Source: Wuchereria bancrofti (taxonomy: Eukaryota > Nematoda > Chromadorea > Rhabditida > Onchocercidae). From it: a stretch of 64,000 nucleotides of DNA. The stretch spans positions 1,178,001-1,242,000 of the forward strand of contig SSBO01000004.1 in assembly GCA_005281725.1 (NCBI GenBank), read 5' to 3'. Both the position numbers and the translations under genes were made by a program. Positions 63,701 through 64,000 of the stretch are shown in pieces. Numbering within the stretch: position 1 is the stretch's first letter; each line of letters starts with the position of its first letter. The notes beneath the pieces are model-generated. The model searched no databases. It was not told the origin of the DNA and saw only the letters and a list, made by a program, of their open reading frames with translations.

Positions 63701-63751
63701 CAACTAACGCTGGTGCATAGGTTTCAATGCTGTTCATTTCACTATAATCCA
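54758..63751 (-). CDS. melt: Melted/VEPH1 orthologue, PH-domain protein (N-terminus beyond window)
   Basis: Membrane-associated adaptor; in flies Melted links insulin/TOR and FOXO signalling and binds phosphoinositides through its PH domain. Minus-strand exons in order: 63751-63588, 63268-63094, 62476-62307, 61329-61181, 61049-60892, 60414-60300, a missing exon, 59366-59249, 58877-58776, 58285-58099, 57894-57544, 57266-57137, 57042-56912, 56524-56369, 56241-56126, 55873-55723, 55596-55450 and 54835-54758. Matches to human VEPH1 include [44 protein letters not shown] in the helical-repeat half, then HPERV and the PH domain ([44 protein letters not shown]) ending soon after. The middle (57544-59366) is Ser/Thr/Pro-rich and unlike vertebrates. 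Phases around 59366/60300 disagree, so one exon is missing from the model. The first exon lacks an ATG and requires phase-1 sequence upstream, so the gene continues past 64000. Confidence 0.92.
60155..60600. repeat. Direct repeat of about 120 bp flanking a Melted exon
   Basis: The segment 60157-60287 (from GTACCGTAGAGAACTGCAAT to the TTTTTCCGAGC region) recurs at about 60478-60595 in the same orientation with roughly 85-90% identity by eye. The copies lie on either side of the exon at 60300-60414. It is an intronic tandem-type duplication spanning or abutting the exon. Confidence 0.75.
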
Positions 63752-64000
63752 CTGTTGCAGATAAGAAAACCATTCATGCAAATATAAAAATTTCTTTTCA
63801 GAAATCATAAAAGTTTTTTCAGAAAAATCACTGAACAAACTTGTTATATCTACTTCATTCGACCAGAATTATCTTAAGAGTATAATCTCTCGAATTCTAC
63901 TCTGCTTTTTCCATTCCTTCTAAGCTTAGTAACTTCGTAAAATCTAAGATCTTTAGCACACACTGCAATATGCATTTGATACACATATAAAATTATTGGG
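63752..64000. other. Intron of the Melted gene up to the window edge
   Basis: The first visible exon begins after an acceptor (CTGCAACAG on the minus strand) and requires phase-1 coding sequence upstream. No N-terminal coding exon is recognisable in the last 249 bases, so the start lies outside the window. Confidence 0.5.

Overview
The window looks like a piece of a nematode nuclear genome, most likely a parasitic spirurid or filarial-type worm. It is AT-rich, and its genes are cut into many short exons (about 50-450 bp) by short introns with TTTCAG-type acceptors. Three genes have such an acceptor just before the start codon, as expected where a spliced leader is added. The families present also fit: a patched-related (PTR) sterol-sensing protein, a divergent Cys-loop channel subunit and a myosin VI. 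The organism is an inference, because no rRNA, mitochondrial or spliced-leader sequence is present. All gene models were made by reading frames, splice sites and phases by eye.

Layout. Positions 1-4084 hold no gene I can establish, only two possible coding scraps and an imperfect stem-loop. On the minus strand come the regulatory subunit of glutamate-cysteine ligase (4085-6112), with a bZIP-type palindrome upstream, and a small secreted Cys-rich protein (7485-8695). A single-exon plus-strand ORF of doubtful status lies at 9265-9702. On the plus strand follow a mitochondrial NDUFA11-like complex I subunit with a long N-terminal extension (10782-13166), a divergent pentameric ligand-gated channel subunit (about 14913-17662, 5' end unresolved), an unconventional myosin VI (20176-30322), a large unrecognised protein with a C-terminal CCHC zinc knuckle and two possible 3' ends (31765-42482), and a PTR-family 12-TM protein (45861-54296). 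The right end is a minus-strand orthologue of Melted/VEPH1 with a C-terminal PH domain (54758 to beyond 63751), tail to tail with the PTR gene; its N-terminus lies outside the window.

There is no operon, phage, CRISPR or clear transposon. The genes belong to unrelated processes: glutathione synthesis, respiration, ion-channel signalling, actin transport, sterol/Hedgehog-related membrane biology and insulin/TOR-linked membrane signalling. I read the window as ordinary eukaryotic gene order. The points most worth checking are GC-AG introns in up to three genes, a tandem acceptor that sets Cys-loop length, a myosin VI with a reduced tail, alternative 3' ends of the zinc-knuckle gene, the long N-terminal extension of the NDUFA11-like protein, and a duplicated intron segment flanking an exon of the Melted gene.
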